Assembly: GCA_905182985.1 (NCBI GenBank)
Contig: CAJJDN010000019.1
Coordinates: 654,600 to 687,651, forward strand
DNA length: 33,052 nucleotides
Reading direction: 5' to 3'
Origin: Paramecium sonneborni
Lineage: Eukaryota > Ciliophora > Oligohymenophorea > Peniculida > Parameciidae
Shown: piece by piece, positions 1-10,620 of the stretch
Layout of the letters: the number at the start of each line of letters is the position of its first letter
Position numbering within the stretch: position 1 is the stretch's first letter
Made by a program: the position numbers and the translations under genes
The notes under the pieces: generated by a model
Seen by the model: the letters and a program-made list of their open reading frames with translations, nothing else
What the model was told of the DNA's origin: nothing
Databases searched by the model: none

Positions 1-87
1 ATATTTGTAAAATAATAAAAGGTAATAAATTAATGGGAATACAAAAATTTTATAATATAATCTTTCTTCTTAAATATAAAATATAAC

Positions 88-498
88 ATGGGTAGGCCAA
101 TTTTAGAATATTTGGATGGGAATCGGATCTATGTATGTAAGAAATGTCGTGTACACCTAACAAATTATTAAAAAAGAATATCTAAAGTATTATTTCAGTT
201 TTAAAATTGAGAATTTTAAAGGAGGAACTGGATAAGCTTATTTATTTGATTAAGGGTATGGTTTAGTATAAAATAAGTATAAATTATCATGTTGGGTTGC
301 TTTAAGACAAAGACTTATTAACTGGTAAATATATAGTTCAAGACTTAATATGTAATGGTTGCGATGAAATAATAGGTTGGAAATATGTAAGTTAAATTTT
401 GTAAAATTAAGATAAAAGCATATAGGGAATCTGAAAAGTATAAAGAAGGGAAAATAATTATCGAGAAATATTTTGTAGAAAAAATCAAATGGAATTGA
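88..498 (+). CDS. Yippee-like zinc-binding protein
   Basis: Yippee proteins are small, highly conserved eukaryotic zinc-binding proteins of poorly known function; several are linked to centrosomes or E3 ligase complexes. The model has four exons split by introns of 25, 22 and 25 nt (187-211, 256-277, 387-411), giving 112 aa. Two zinc-binding CxxC pairs are visible: CKKC in exon 1 (YVCKKCRVHL) and CNGC in exon 3 (LICNGCDEIIGWKY). Between them are the family signatures GGTGQAYLFDQG and HVGLLQDKDLLTGKY, and the C-terminal ESEKYKEGKIIIE is diagnostic. The length matches the family (about 105-120 aa). The ATG at 88 is the first one in frame. All three introns end in AAG or GAG rather than TAG. The stop is TGA, 24 nt before the next ATG. 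Confidence 0.9.
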
Positions 499-522
499 TT
501 ATAAAATTTAATTATTAAAATT

Positions 523-751
523 ATGATGAGTTAAGAATAATGGTTAGTATTGCGATTAGATTTATTGCCTAGTATTGCATAAGAAGTAGAATAGATTTGT
601 ATAAACTATATTCGTATAATATAAAATTAAAGATGTAGATTTATGTGATGAAGTCAGAAAAGGCAATAAACAAGCATATCAAGATCTTATAGTGTTATAA
701 GCTAGAGTTAAAAACAATATAATTATTATAGATAAGAGGAAGAATGGATGA
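523..751 (+). CDS. Short unrecognised frame, or upstream exons of the GSK3 gene
   Basis: From the ATG at 523 a frame runs through a likely 19-nt intron (614-632) to TGA at 749-751, giving 69 aa beginning MMSQEQWLVLRLDLL. I do not recognise a family. If a further 25-nt intron (707-731, ending TAG) is also removed, the frame avoids that stop and continues with protein-like sequence (MDDFDKFYDRNYADYR) past 860. There it would have to join the kinase frame through a 22-nt segment with a non-standard GTC donor. So this is either a very small separate gene or a missed N-terminus of the downstream kinase. The sequence alone does not decide between them. Confidence 0.35.
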
Positions 752-867
752 TTTTGATAAATTTTATGATAGAAACTATGCAGATTATAGGATAGGTTAT
801 TTTGAGAAAATGAAATTGAGATTACGAAAATTAATAAGTCCTCATATTGATGTTAATAGATTAATAT

Positions 868-2827
868 ATGAAGAAACCTAAAACTATAATCAATAGTACA
901 TATAAACATTCAATAGATAGATCATCTCCTATTAAGAATACAACTCCTCCACCTATTAAGGATAATTAATAGAATGTTCAAAAAGTAACAGAATTTGTTT
1001 AAGTATAACCTAAAAGACCTTAATCCCCACCTAATAAATTGATAGCTTCAAGCAATTATAATAGCACAAATAAATAGAAATAAGCTACTCCAATTTCATA
1101 AAATAATAAAAAAGCAAGTAAATAACCATAATAGGGGAAGAGTTCTTAAGTAAAGACTAAAACATAATAAGATGAATTAGTTTTTACAATAAAAATGAGC
1201 AAAGAGGTATTATTGAATGATTAATTTAATTAGGAATATTTGTAATATATACAAGCTAAATAAAAATAGAGATGACTGTTTGAATTATTTATATATAATT
1301 AAAAATTACGTTAAAAATAATGTTTCAGAAGATGCTGAATTAATAAATGAAGAAATAAGTAGCTAAATGTATATAAATGATAGTCAGAAGAATAAAATAG
1401 AAGAGTAGTTACAGAAGTTGAAGAAATGGATAAGGAGATAAAATCATTATAAGATATTTCAAACTTGAAAGCTCGTTTAAAAATGAATCAAATGACAAAA
1501 TAGTCATTTAAAAAAAACAAAGAAGAACCTACAACATCTATTTATATAGGAAAGTTTGAGAATCAACTAAAATCATTTTAATAATAAACAATTAAGAAAT
1601 AAGCTCGTAAACCTCTTTCAATAGAAAAGAATAGTACTAAATCAGTGTTAATACCAGCAACAACTGAAAGATATGATTATAGTAATTTAACTTATACAAA
1701 TCTAAAAGTTGTTGGTAGCGGATCGTTTGGAGTAGTTTATAAAGTAAATAATATAGTTAATCGTAGGCCAAAGTTAATGAAACTGGTGAAATAGTTGCCA
1801 TTAAAAAAGTATTGTAAGATAGGAGATATAAAAATAGAGAATTATAAATATTGCAAGAATTAGATCATTAAAATGTATTGAAAATGAAATATGCATTTTA
1901 TACACCAGCAGAAAATAAAGATGAAAATTATTTAAATGTAGTTATGGAGTACTTTTCAGACACTCTTTATTCTTATAATAAATCATTTATAAAAGATTTT
2001 AAGAAGATGCCTGAAATTTTAGTTAAGATTTTTAGTTATCAATTACTTAGATCCATAGCGTATTTAATCTTAATAATATATAGTTATATATCAATTTTGG
2101 GTATATGTCATAGAGATATAAAACCACATAATGTTTTAGTTAATCCAGAAACCAATAAATTATAGTTATGTGATTTTGGAAGTGCTAAAAGGTTAATTTT
2201 AGGAGAACCAAATATAGCATATATATGTTCAAGATGTTATAGAGCACCAGAACTTATATTTGGAGCAACTGATTATAATACTTAAATAGATGTTTGGTCT
2301 GTTGGTTGTGTTATTGCTGAATTAATTAATGGTGAACCTTTATTTTTAGGAGATTCTGCTGTTGATTAAATGGTTGAAATTATAAAAGTACTTGGTACAC
2401 CTTCTAAAGAATAAATCTTAAGTATGAATAGAAATTATGATATGTAATAATATTAATTTGCTTCTATTAAATAAAGAGATTGGAGAAGAGTATAATATTA
2501 ATCTTATATTTTATAGGTATTGAAAACTAAAGATTCTAAAGCTATAGATTTAATTTCTAAATTATTGACTTATTGTCCAAAAACTAGATTCAATCCTCTT
2601 TAAGCTTTGGCTCATTCTTATTTCGATGAATTAAGAGATTAAATTTAATTTAAAGCCATCTAAAATATTATAAAACTTAATGCATCTGATCTCTTTGAAT
2701 TTTCCATAGGTATTTATTTTTTATTAATAAATTAGAAGAAACATCTAAAATGAATTAACAATAAATGATTACATTAATACCAGATTGGTATGCCAATACT
2801 TCGAAACCTTTAAAAACAGTTTGTTGA
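868..2827 (+). CDS. GSK3/shaggy-family serine/threonine kinase with long N-terminal extension
   Basis: A 608-aa CMGC-group kinase most like glycogen synthase kinase 3. Introns of 28, 32, 23, 24 and 26 nt (1242-1269, 1369-1400, 1744-1766, 2060-2083, 2710-2735) bring the coding length to an exact multiple of three. Residues 1 to about 230 form a low-complexity S/T/P/Q/K-rich extension. The kinase core follows with the glycine loop [10 protein letters not shown], the VAIKK lysine, the GSK3-type KNRELQILQELDH, catalytic [16 protein letters not shown] and the activation loop [20 protein letters not shown]. That loop keeps the tyrosine autophosphorylated in GSK3, but the usual SRYY is SRCY. FFDELRD-like (SYFDELRD) and other C-lobe GSK3 signatures are present. 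The start was chosen because the same frame is open and compositionally coherent from 868. GSK3 kinases normally prefer primed substrates in signalling and in cilia; its targets here are unknown. Confidence 0.93.
2060..2083 (+). other. 24-nt intron, a multiple of three with no in-frame stop, inside the GSK3 gene
   Basis: This segment starts GTATTTAATC and ends ATATAG. If retained, it would add eight residues in frame (YLILIIYS) with no TGA. If removed, the protein reads [16 protein letters not shown], which aligns cleanly with the GSK3 helix before the catalytic loop. Removal is therefore strongly favoured. It is the only intron in the window whose length divides by three. Confidence 0.85.
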
Positions 2828-2925
2828 TTAATCATGATTAATTTTACATAATGAATAAATCAATAGAATTTTGTGTTTAATATATATGGAAAGTCTAATA
2901 ATATAAAAATTAGAATTAAACTTAA

Positions 2926-3324
2926 TCAAATCTTTTTACAAAATGCAATAATTCTAGGCATTTTTTATAAACATTTTTATATATGATCATCAGCTATCTT
3001 TAAATCAAAATCTCTTAAACAACCTTTGCAAAATTTTTTAGTAGAAATATTTTGCATATATTTTGATGTAATTTAAGGTGTTTTTATTTAAGAAGTTTCA
3101 GTTTTAATTTTAATTGATCTTGGTGATGTAATTTAAGGTAATTTTTTTTAGTTTCCAATAAAATAATCATATCCTACCCTTTTTAATTAGGAATTAAAAA
3201 TATAGCGTTTTTATTAGAATACATCTTTACAAATTTTATAATGAATTATCAAGCTATCTTTATTAAACTTTCTTCCACAACCTGCTGGACAGTTTATCAA
3301 TTCTTCACTAAATTCTGTAAACAT
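2926..3324 (-). CDS. Small C2HC zinc-finger protein (ZC2HC1-like)
   Basis: A 132-aa protein with no intron needed; the ATG at 3324 and the TGA at 2926 are in the same frame. Two C2HC zinc fingers of the ZC2HC1/FAM164 type are visible. The first (about residues 12-33) has CPAGCGRKFN followed by H and C. The second (about residues 92-112) is CKGCLRDFD followed by DDHIQKC. The middle is rich in S, T, P, K and Q (LPQITSPRS, KTPQITSK). Proteins of this type are widespread in flagellated and ciliated eukaryotes and their role is poorly known. It lies head-to-tail with the ARMC9-like gene, 43 nt downstream of that gene's stop, and converges on the kinase gene with a 98-nt gap. Confidence 0.8.
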
Positions 3325-3367
3325 AACAATAATCAACAAAATTGAGTATATTATTTATTAATATAAA

Positions 3368-5814
3368 TCAATGTTAATAATTATATTATTAAATTGGTGG
3401 TGTTCTAGGTATTTTTGGTCTTGATACAAAAGCTTAAGCTTATGGTTAAACCTATTTTTAATTAATATTATTAATAGGTGCTAGACTATCAGCAATAAAT
3501 GGACCTTCTAAAAAAAATAATTTAATATTTTTTACATCCAATTGGCATTTTTTCAATTTAAGAATCTCTTAATTATTCTTAGAATACACTTCTCTATTAC
3601 TATTCTTTTTACATAATAGATTCCATTAATTATCTTTGTTATTCTGCTTATTCATTATTTAATGCAAATTCATTTTTTAATAATTCTTCTCCTACAACCA
3701 TATCATTATTATCTAAATCATCTTCATCTTCATCATCTACTGGACATTCTTCATCATCTTCTAAATCATCTACATCATTATCTTCTTCTAATTATGATTA
3801 ATCATAATCATCTTCATTACTCTCTAATTATTCTATCATGTATTAAATTTATTTCTTGAACTTTTCCTCACTAATCGATAATAACTTTGGTAATTCTTAA
3901 GGTATGTTTAATTAATATGCATAATCTCTCAATTCTCTTCTACTAAACATTGAATAAAATGTTCCATTTGTAAATGTTCTAATCTAATCATTTGGATATT
4001 CTATTAATTCAAATAACACTTCAAATGCTAATTCTTTATTCATTGATAAAGCATCACGACCTCTAGAACTTAATGATAAATTCATTATTAAAGCTGTTAT
4101 ATATTCATATGTATATTCACTTAAATTAAATTTCTCCTATTTAAAATATTTATTTTTTATACTCTTTATAATATTATTAAAGCCACGTATATTATATCAT
4201 TATCTAACATCCATATTTAACTTTATCTACGTAATGATAATTTTTATAATGTTCCAATTGCATTCTTTCTTTTTATTGAATCAGTTTAATCTTTTTTAAT
4301 CAATTCAATTAATAGTTTTATTAATTAAGAATTTGTAGTCAAATAAGTTCTACCATCATAATCTGAAGCCAAAGCATTCATTAATTTTAATGTTTAACAT
4401 TAAATTATAGGAGCAGCTTTAAACATTAAATGTTAAGCTAATATAATATTTCTTTAATGTGTTCCTATCAAATCATGAGTTTAATAAGCAACAACTACTG
4501 ATCTTCTCTCTAAAGCACTTCTTGCTCTTGTAATTCTCCATCTTAATGCTTATAGAACAGTTGCAATCAATACTGCATTTTAAGATTTTGTAAACAATTA
4601 TATAATTTTCTCATAATTTAAAGGAATATACTCCTCAATTGATTATTAAACTGGATTCATCTCTATAAATATTATTATAATCACTATTTATACATTGCTA
4701 ATTTGTAATTTCTGATAAATCATGATCTGGTTAAGTTATATTGTTAAACAATGAAATATCTTCTGATTTATTTACTAAATCTTCCAAATTTTATCCAAAG
4801 AACTTATCATAAGATGCAATCTTTTTTTTAAATTATTATATCTATTCTGGTATTTTCTTGTTATTTTCTATATATTTCAACATCTCTTTTTACATTTTTA
4901 ACATTTCACCTGTTAAAGAAAACCATTTTTTTTAAGCTTCTGTCAAATTTTATTATGCTAAATGATTTAATTCTTGTAATGCTTAAATCTATTGATTACT
5001 CTTTTTTTTGAGTTCTAGATTTTCTTATTATAATTATTTTATTTCTAATATTCGATTTTGATTATCATTTTGTTAATAATTTACAGAAACTTCTTTTTAT
5101 AAAACCAATCTTTTCAAAATACTACCTTATTAATCTGATCCATAAATAGATTAAATATATTCCTTAAGTTTCATTCTCAAATCTGATATCCATTCATGTG
5201 TGAATAAATGTTAAAAAGATTAGTGTTTTTCTGGATTTTTCACATAAGGTAATGCATAAAAAGGTAAAACATCATTTGTTTTTGATAGATCAGCTCCTTT
5301 AGTATCAAGATAGTTTTTAAATTAATTGATTGAATATTTATCTATCTAACCTTTCTTCTTAAATACTGGATGAATAGGATAGATAAAGAAATATATCTGA
5401 ATATAAAATTCTAATTTCCAAGAATCATGATCTTATCGTTAAGATATTGGAATGTATCGACTCCAAGATTCAAAAAACTTATCTCTTTCTCCTCTATCAA
5501 AATGCCCCAAAATAATATGTTCAGTTTCATTACTTTATTCAGTTGCAAATTAAGACTCTATATTAAATTACTCTAATGTTTTTATGCAATTCGATCTTAA
5601 TAAATAATCCTATACTATATTATTAAGATGATCAATTAGATTCCCACCTTAGTCCACTGATTTATCACCCTTTTATTATATTTATAAATACTGATTAAAT
5701 TGCAGATTGTATTCTTTTTTATTAAGCAATATCATTCTTACGATTCACTCCAGAGTTCACCTTTGATCTCACATCCTTTGATGATTAGGGTTTCCGATTA
5801 TTATTATTCATCAT
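3368..5814 (-). CDS. ARMC9: ARMC9-like LisH and armadillo-repeat protein (basal body/ciliary)
   Basis: A 779-aa protein after removing introns of 22, 31, 26 and 28 nt (5670-5691, 4663-4693, 4137-4162, 3508-3535). ARMC9 is a basal-body protein associated with Joubert syndrome in humans and with ciliary signalling. The N-terminus holds a LisH-like helix ([14 protein letters not shown], about residues 50-75). The diagnostic ARMC9 block follows: [48 protein letters not shown] coiled coil occupies roughly residues 230-330. ARM-like helices then contain [34 protein letters not shown] and [19 protein letters not shown]. After the ARM region comes a strongly acidic stretch ([18 protein letters not shown]) and a P/Q-rich tail ending RPKIPRTPP. 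The start is the first of two adjacent ATGs. The family assignment is strong; localisation here is inferred from the family. Confidence 0.92.
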
Positions 5815-6386
5815 AACAGATATTATTAATAAATTAATTTTTATTTCTCTTTGCTATCCAACAATTAATTTTTACTTTTTATTTACTTTTTAGAAAATAT
5901 AATTGAATAGAATAATTTTATAAAATATATCTACATCACATATGAATTATTTAATATATTGTTTTTAAACTATTTACAAACAAACTTTATTTTTATCATA
6001 AAATTTTAAATAAATCTTATTATTATATTTCATCACTTTAAATGATAATAAAAAGAATTTAGATAAAAAAACTATTTATGATTAATTATTAATGAAACTC
6101 AATTATTTAACATAAGAGATATATTTATATTCATTACCATAATAAAGGAATTAATCAATATTAATAATATAAATATATTAGAACAATCTAATTTTAGAAT
6201 TAATTACAAAAAGACTGGCTTTTTTTTTGAATTATAAATTAAAATCTATAAAAAAAGTTTTGATAGAATGAGGTGTTTTTAATAAAAGTTCTAAGATGTA
6301 GGATTATTTTGAATGTTTATCCAAATTATCATTTGTATTTTTTGACAAAATATTTTTTAATATAATCTTGTCCATAGAAATGCAAA
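5815..6386. other. AT-rich intergenic region
   Basis: This 572-base stretch lies between the start of the ARMC9-like gene and the stop of the RING-H2 gene, both on the minus strand. I see only A/T runs and no frame with protein-like composition on either strand under the ciliate code. It presumably includes the upstream region of the ARMC9-like gene and the 3' end of the RING gene. No tRNA-like or GC-richer structured element stands out. Confidence 0.6.
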
Positions 6387-6877
6387 TCATTTCTCTTAAT
6401 CCTTTAAAGCTTCTAATACATCACTTCGACAGTTAGGACATTTCGTACTATGATCAAGCCAAGAAAATAAGCAAGACTAATGATATATATGTTTACAAGG
6501 TAGTTGGATAATTGTTTCATCTATTATATAATAGTGGTTACCTTTTTAAAAATTATTGCAGCAAATACTGCACTATCTATTAGATTTTCCCATCTTCATC
6601 TTCTTTAATTTTTATTACAATTTCTTCGGTATTCCCTTTTGATAAAACTTATCAATATTGGATTACCATATCTAATGTTAAAGAGTCTAATTGTTAATTA
6701 TAGATAATAATTACTACTATCTCTTATCTATATTGATCAGCAACTAAATAATTATTTCAATAATACCTTATTCCCAAATTCTAAATGGATATTCCTCAAA
6801 TTCAAACTCTTAATTTTATTATTCTTCTAAAAATTATGAAGTGACTTACCCTTTCTTTCTTCAACTATTGATATCAT
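6387..6877 (-). CDS. Small RING-H2 finger protein, probable E3 ubiquitin ligase
   Basis: A 141-aa protein after removing introns of 23, 23 and 19 nt (6827-6849, 6744-6766, 6648-6666). The C-terminal half is a RING-H2 domain: CSICCNNF, then LPCKHIYHQSC, FSWLDHSTKCPNC, with the zinc-ligand order C-C-C-H-H-C-C-C. The element before it (FYQKGIPKKL) matches the short conserved helix that precedes the RING in RNF115/126-type ligases. The N-terminus is acidic and Q-rich. A longer N-terminus from an ATG at 6935 is closed by an in-frame TGA once the run of ten As is counted, so I start at 6877. The last intron ends AAG. The domain call is firm; the substrate is unknown. Confidence 0.85.
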
Positions 6878-7439
6878 CTTTTTTTTTTATTCTTTGATTT
6901 TAGACTGTTTTAATGCTGTTATATTAATTAATCATAATTTTGTTATCATAAAATATATTATAAACTTATTTTTCATACTAGAATAGCTTTTATCTTGATA
7001 CTTAGATATTAAAATGATAATAATAAAGAATAAGATAAAAAGAACTTACATAATAGTAAAGTGTTTTAATAGATTATTAACTCATATATAATTGAATATC
7101 TTTTTCTATTATAATCATATTATAGTTAAATAATATCATCATATTATTTGATTATAATACAAAAAAATGACAAAAGAAATAATTGAATTATGGAAGTGAG
7201 AAAATTTAAAAAGTTAAAGTTTAATGATAATATTATATAGGATTTTACGAATTAAAGATTTAGTCAAAAGTAATAAATAATATTTTATTAAATGTTAAAA
7301 AAGACAAGTAGAAGATGAAAATCGATTAATCTAGAATGACAATATAGAATAAATTTTTTGTAATACATAAAATTTTATGATTTATAACCTTTAATAAACA
7401 ACGAAGAAAATTAATATTTTAATTATCTTCAATAAAAAA
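6878..7439. other. Divergent intergenic region, possibly with a very short exon set
   Basis: This 562-base stretch separates the divergent RING-H2 and Lifeguard genes and must hold both upstream regions. On the plus strand an ATG at 7190 opens a frame (MEVRKFKK). Across a possible 28-nt intron it continues with KDLVKSNKQYFIKCQKRQV and stays open into the Lifeguard frame. This could be a small gene, an alternative 5' extension or chance, so I do not call it as a gene. Confidence 0.4.
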
Positions 7440-8474
7440 ATGTACAATAATTCTAACCAAGATTATTACTAGTACAATTAGAATACTTAACAATAATAAT
7501 ACTAATAATCATACTAATAATAATAACAATAACAATACTACAATCCTTAAGCATTTGACACATAGGATGACAAAATTTAAAAAGAAAATAATTATGGATG
7601 TATATTAATGTTTTATATTACATAGATCATGCTGACTTTTCAGACTCTTATATTAGAGCAGGTTTTGTTAAGAAAGTGTATACTCTTTTGACCATCGAAC
7701 TTTTAATTACATTAGCATTGATAGCATTAGGATTATACACTAATATGGCTTATTGGCTTGTTGATGCAGGTTTTGACTTTTTAAATGTTTGCGTTTATTA
7801 TGGTTTTGGCCAAATGTAATGTGGATATATTACTTATTTTGATGTTTACCCTACATGGTTATTCTATGTTTCTTTCGTTATTGCAATGTTCATGCAATTA
7901 GCGTTATATTGTGGTGGAAACTTAGCAAGAAGAGTATTATTAATATTTATAGAATATAGGCTCCTATGAATTACATAGTTTTATTATTATATATCATTTT
8001 CTTTGGATTTATGCTTACTACTCTTTGCATATTGATGGCTGTGTATTGGGGATATGGAGTTGTTTGGTAAGCATGGGGAATTACATTTTTAATCGTATTT
8101 GCATTAACTTTGTATGCATGTAAGACAACAACAGATTTTTCATTCAAAAGTATCTATTATTCCATATTTTTAGTTGGTGCTATTTTTATTCTAAGTCCTA
8201 CCATTTTGGTATTGATCATAATGTTTTGTATTACTCAAAATTGTGCAATTTACATTTGTTTATGTTCATTATTCATAGTAGTATATGGATTCTATTTGAT
8301 TTGGGAGACTTAATTAATTATGGGCAAAGGAGTAATATTATATTAAATATCTTTAAGAAATTAAAGTTATCTATTGATGATTATGTCATTGGATCATTAT
8401 TGCTTTATGCTACCATTATACAGTTGTTCATTAGAATCATGGAAATTTTAGCCATAGCCCGTGGAAGGAGATGA
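7440..8474 (+). CDS. Lifeguard/TMBIM (BAX inhibitor-1 superfamily) membrane protein
   Basis: A 318-aa protein after removing three 26-nt introns (7600-7625, 7934-7959, 8332-8357). The first about 50 residues are a Q/Y/N-rich cytosolic tail, common in Lifeguard proteins. The core begins at the family signature IRAGFVKKVYTLLTIELL, followed by about seven hydrophobic segments. Other signatures are LARRAPMNYIVLLLY, WGITFLIVFALTLYACKT and the C-terminal IWETQLIMGKG, then IDDYVIGSLLLYATIIQLF with IRIMEIL. Family members are ER or Golgi multi-pass proteins that act as Ca2+ leak channels and stress modulators. The D in the last helix pair that forms the pH sensor in bacterial relatives is not clearly identifiable here. 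The third intron ends AAG, the other two TAG. Confidence 0.93.
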
Positions 8475-8647
8475 TTATTATTATAATTATAAAATGAGAA
8501 ATATATATAATTTGTTTTATTAATGGTTATTTTTTAAAATAATAAACTTTCATTCATATAATTATGGTGTCTCATTTAAACTTTTTATTAATTAAAAAGG
8601 AATCTTTAAAAAGTAATAAAATTAGAATATTTTTTATTAGAATATTT

Positions 8648-9367
8648 ATGGATTTAGCAATATAAGATTTACAAGAAAATTGGAATGAGGTTAAATAATT
8701 ATTTAATATCGCAAATTAAAATATTCGAAGAATTAAACTTAAGTAAACATTTATTGAGAGTCATCTTTTCTTATGGTTTTGAAAGATCATCAATTATTTA
8801 ATAAAAGGATATTAAATCAATCATTATTGGTAAAGATGTATTGGCATAAGTCTAATCAGATATAAACTTAAATATCATATTATTTTAACAGGAACTGGAA
8901 ATACAGGTACATTCACTGTTGGTGCCTTATAAAGAATAGATCAAAATTAAAGAAAGACATAAGTCATAATATTAGCACCAGTTAGAGAATGGGCTTAATA
9001 AATATATGATATAGTCAAAGGAATTGGAAAATATATACATATTGAATAAGTTGTGTATTTTTGGACAATAAGTTTAAGAAACTAAAGAAAAATGTAAATA
9101 AGGTGTATATATTATTCAAGAAAGATTAATTAATTTGATGAAAAACAAATATTTAGATGCAAATTTTATGAAATTACTTGTTGTTGATGAAGCTGATTAA
9201 ATTTTATATTCAGAATAGTTGGAAGAGCTGATATATATGATAGAAAAGGAGTTGCAATTAATATTCAAGAAGAAACTAATCTTTTGTTAGAAAATGGAAA
9301 ATATTATAACATTAAAATTGATGAAATACCTAAAAATTCAGCTGAAGTTTAAAAGGAATTAAGATGA
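8648..9367 (+). pseudogene. Degenerate eIF4A-type DEAD-box helicase pseudogene
   Basis: Pieces of eIF4A appear in order but in shifting frames. The Q-motif region reads LSKHLLRVIFSYGFERSS then IIQQKDIKSII. Motif I is changed to GTGNTGTF, so the essential Walker lysine is asparagine. Motif Ia is APVREWAQQI and motif II VVDEADQIL, followed directly by the C-terminal piece VGRADIYDRKGVAINIQE and YNIKIDEIPKNSAEV. Motifs III to V are missing, so an internal deletion has joined motif II to the motif VI end of the gene. At least three frame changes are needed. Just before motif I a 32-nt intron remnant (8860-8891) starts AT instead of GT, so its donor is lost. A functional product is very unlikely. 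A working eIF4A copy presumably lies elsewhere. Confidence 0.88.
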
Positions 9368-9516
9368 GAAATCAGTATATATTAATCTAAAGTAAATATT
9401 TATTATATTGAACCTTAATTATATTTTTCGTAATTTTTTTAATTTTTATTAAAAAAAATATGGAATCAAATAAAAAAAAAAAATTAGAAAGTTTATATAT
9501 ACTATCATATTCTTAA

Positions 9517-10252
9517 ATGAGAGAGAATAATTTAATCAATGTAAAAAATAATTTCTTCTCTTGAGATTAATCCACAGTAAAAATTTTTGCATTCTCCAAC
9601 CCTCCAAAATATTACCTTCTCTGACAATAATCAATAATTTATTAAAAAGGTATAAATTACCTCATCAGAATAAAATTCTCATGATAGCTTAAATTATCCT
9701 ATTATAGTTCTAATTATATGCATTCTTATGCTAATTTTTGTACTTGGGATAATTTTAGAGGTTTAAAGAAGGAAAAAACTTAAAAAAGATATAGAATAGA
9801 AACTACTCTAAGAAAAACTGTGTTCAATTCAAAACAATAAAGTTAAAATTAATTAGATCTATGATTCTGTTAAAAACTCTTGCTGGATTCTCCAAAGAAT
9901 TAATAATTAAAAATGCAGCACTAAAATACTGAAATTCAAAATAATTTAAGCTGATCATAATAAATTAGAATTACAAATTACTCAAGATAACTAATAAGAA
10001 GCATGGACTGCTGAAGGGAATATTCTTATATCATCTAATTAAGAAATAATAATTCATTTAAGAACTTCTCTCGATTCTGATTTATTTTAGAAAAAAGACT
10101 CAATTGATTATTTATATTTGCTATAGCAATATTAAGGAACATTTTTATAATAAGAAAATAAATTTGAAGGATCATGGAAAGTCTATGGAAGTTTAGGATT
10201 AAATAACTAAAATTTATCTGGATCATTTGAACTTTAGAAAGTGACTTTATGA
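9517..10252 (+). CDS. Unrecognised single-pass membrane protein
   Basis: A 236-aa protein after removing one 25-nt intron (9541-9565, ending GAG). I do not recognise a family. Residues 1 to about 55 are polar. A single hydrophobic segment follows (IIVLIICILMLIFVLGIIL), then a basic stop-transfer stretch (RRKKLKKD). This suggests a type III or signal-anchor topology with the C-terminus in the cytosol. The remaining about 150 residues hold two isolated Cys, and the tail alternates polar and hydrophobic positions with repeated glycines (GSWKVYGSLGL, LSGSFEL), like beta strands. It sits between the eIF4A pseudogene and a poorly coding region. Confidence 0.6.
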
Positions 10253-10620
10253 TAATTTTCATTCATATTTTTTTAAATCTGCATTTTTAATATTTAAAAA
10301 GACTATTTTATTTCTACCTAATAGAACATCATTATTATTATAAACTTATTATTATAATTATGATTTAATTCTTATTCCTTTGAAGTTTAATTATTAATAA
10401 AATTTATATGCAATTAAAAAATTAAATTATTTATAAATAAAAATTTCTTCAATTTAAATAATCCTTGAAACTATTTTTTTTTATTGAATTTTTACAATTT
10501 GGGGATTAATTTATTTTTTTCATCTATTATTTTGATCATTTAAATTTTTTTCATAAAATAGGATTGTTAATTAATAACAGAAATTCTTACTAATTATTTA
10601 CTAAATGATTGTATTTTGTG
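10253..10620. other. AT-rich intergenic region
   Basis: About 370 bases lie between the stop of the membrane-protein gene and the degenerate minus-strand region. They consist of A/T runs and short T tracts. I see no credible frame, RNA gene or repeat in them. Confidence 0.5.

Noticed and set aside
2926..3324. A frameshift between the two zinc fingers of the C2HC protein
   Set aside because: A first reading suggested it, but recounting the A run near 3060 shows both fingers are in one frame with no interruption.
3662..3859. His/Leu-rich 65-codon plus-strand ORF
   Set aside because: It is the antisense reading of the acidic D/E tract of the ARMC9-like gene; the His/Leu bias follows from complementing GAT/GAA codons.
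7467..7545. Possible microsatellite of AAT/ACT-type repeats
   Set aside because: It encodes the Q/Y/N-rich N-terminal tail of the Lifeguard protein in frame, so it is coding low complexity, not a separate repeat element.
10035..10262. 75-codon standard-code ORF on the minus strand
   Set aside because: It lies opposite the C-terminal coding part of the single-pass membrane-protein gene, whose plus-strand frame is open under the ciliate code, and it has no family signature.
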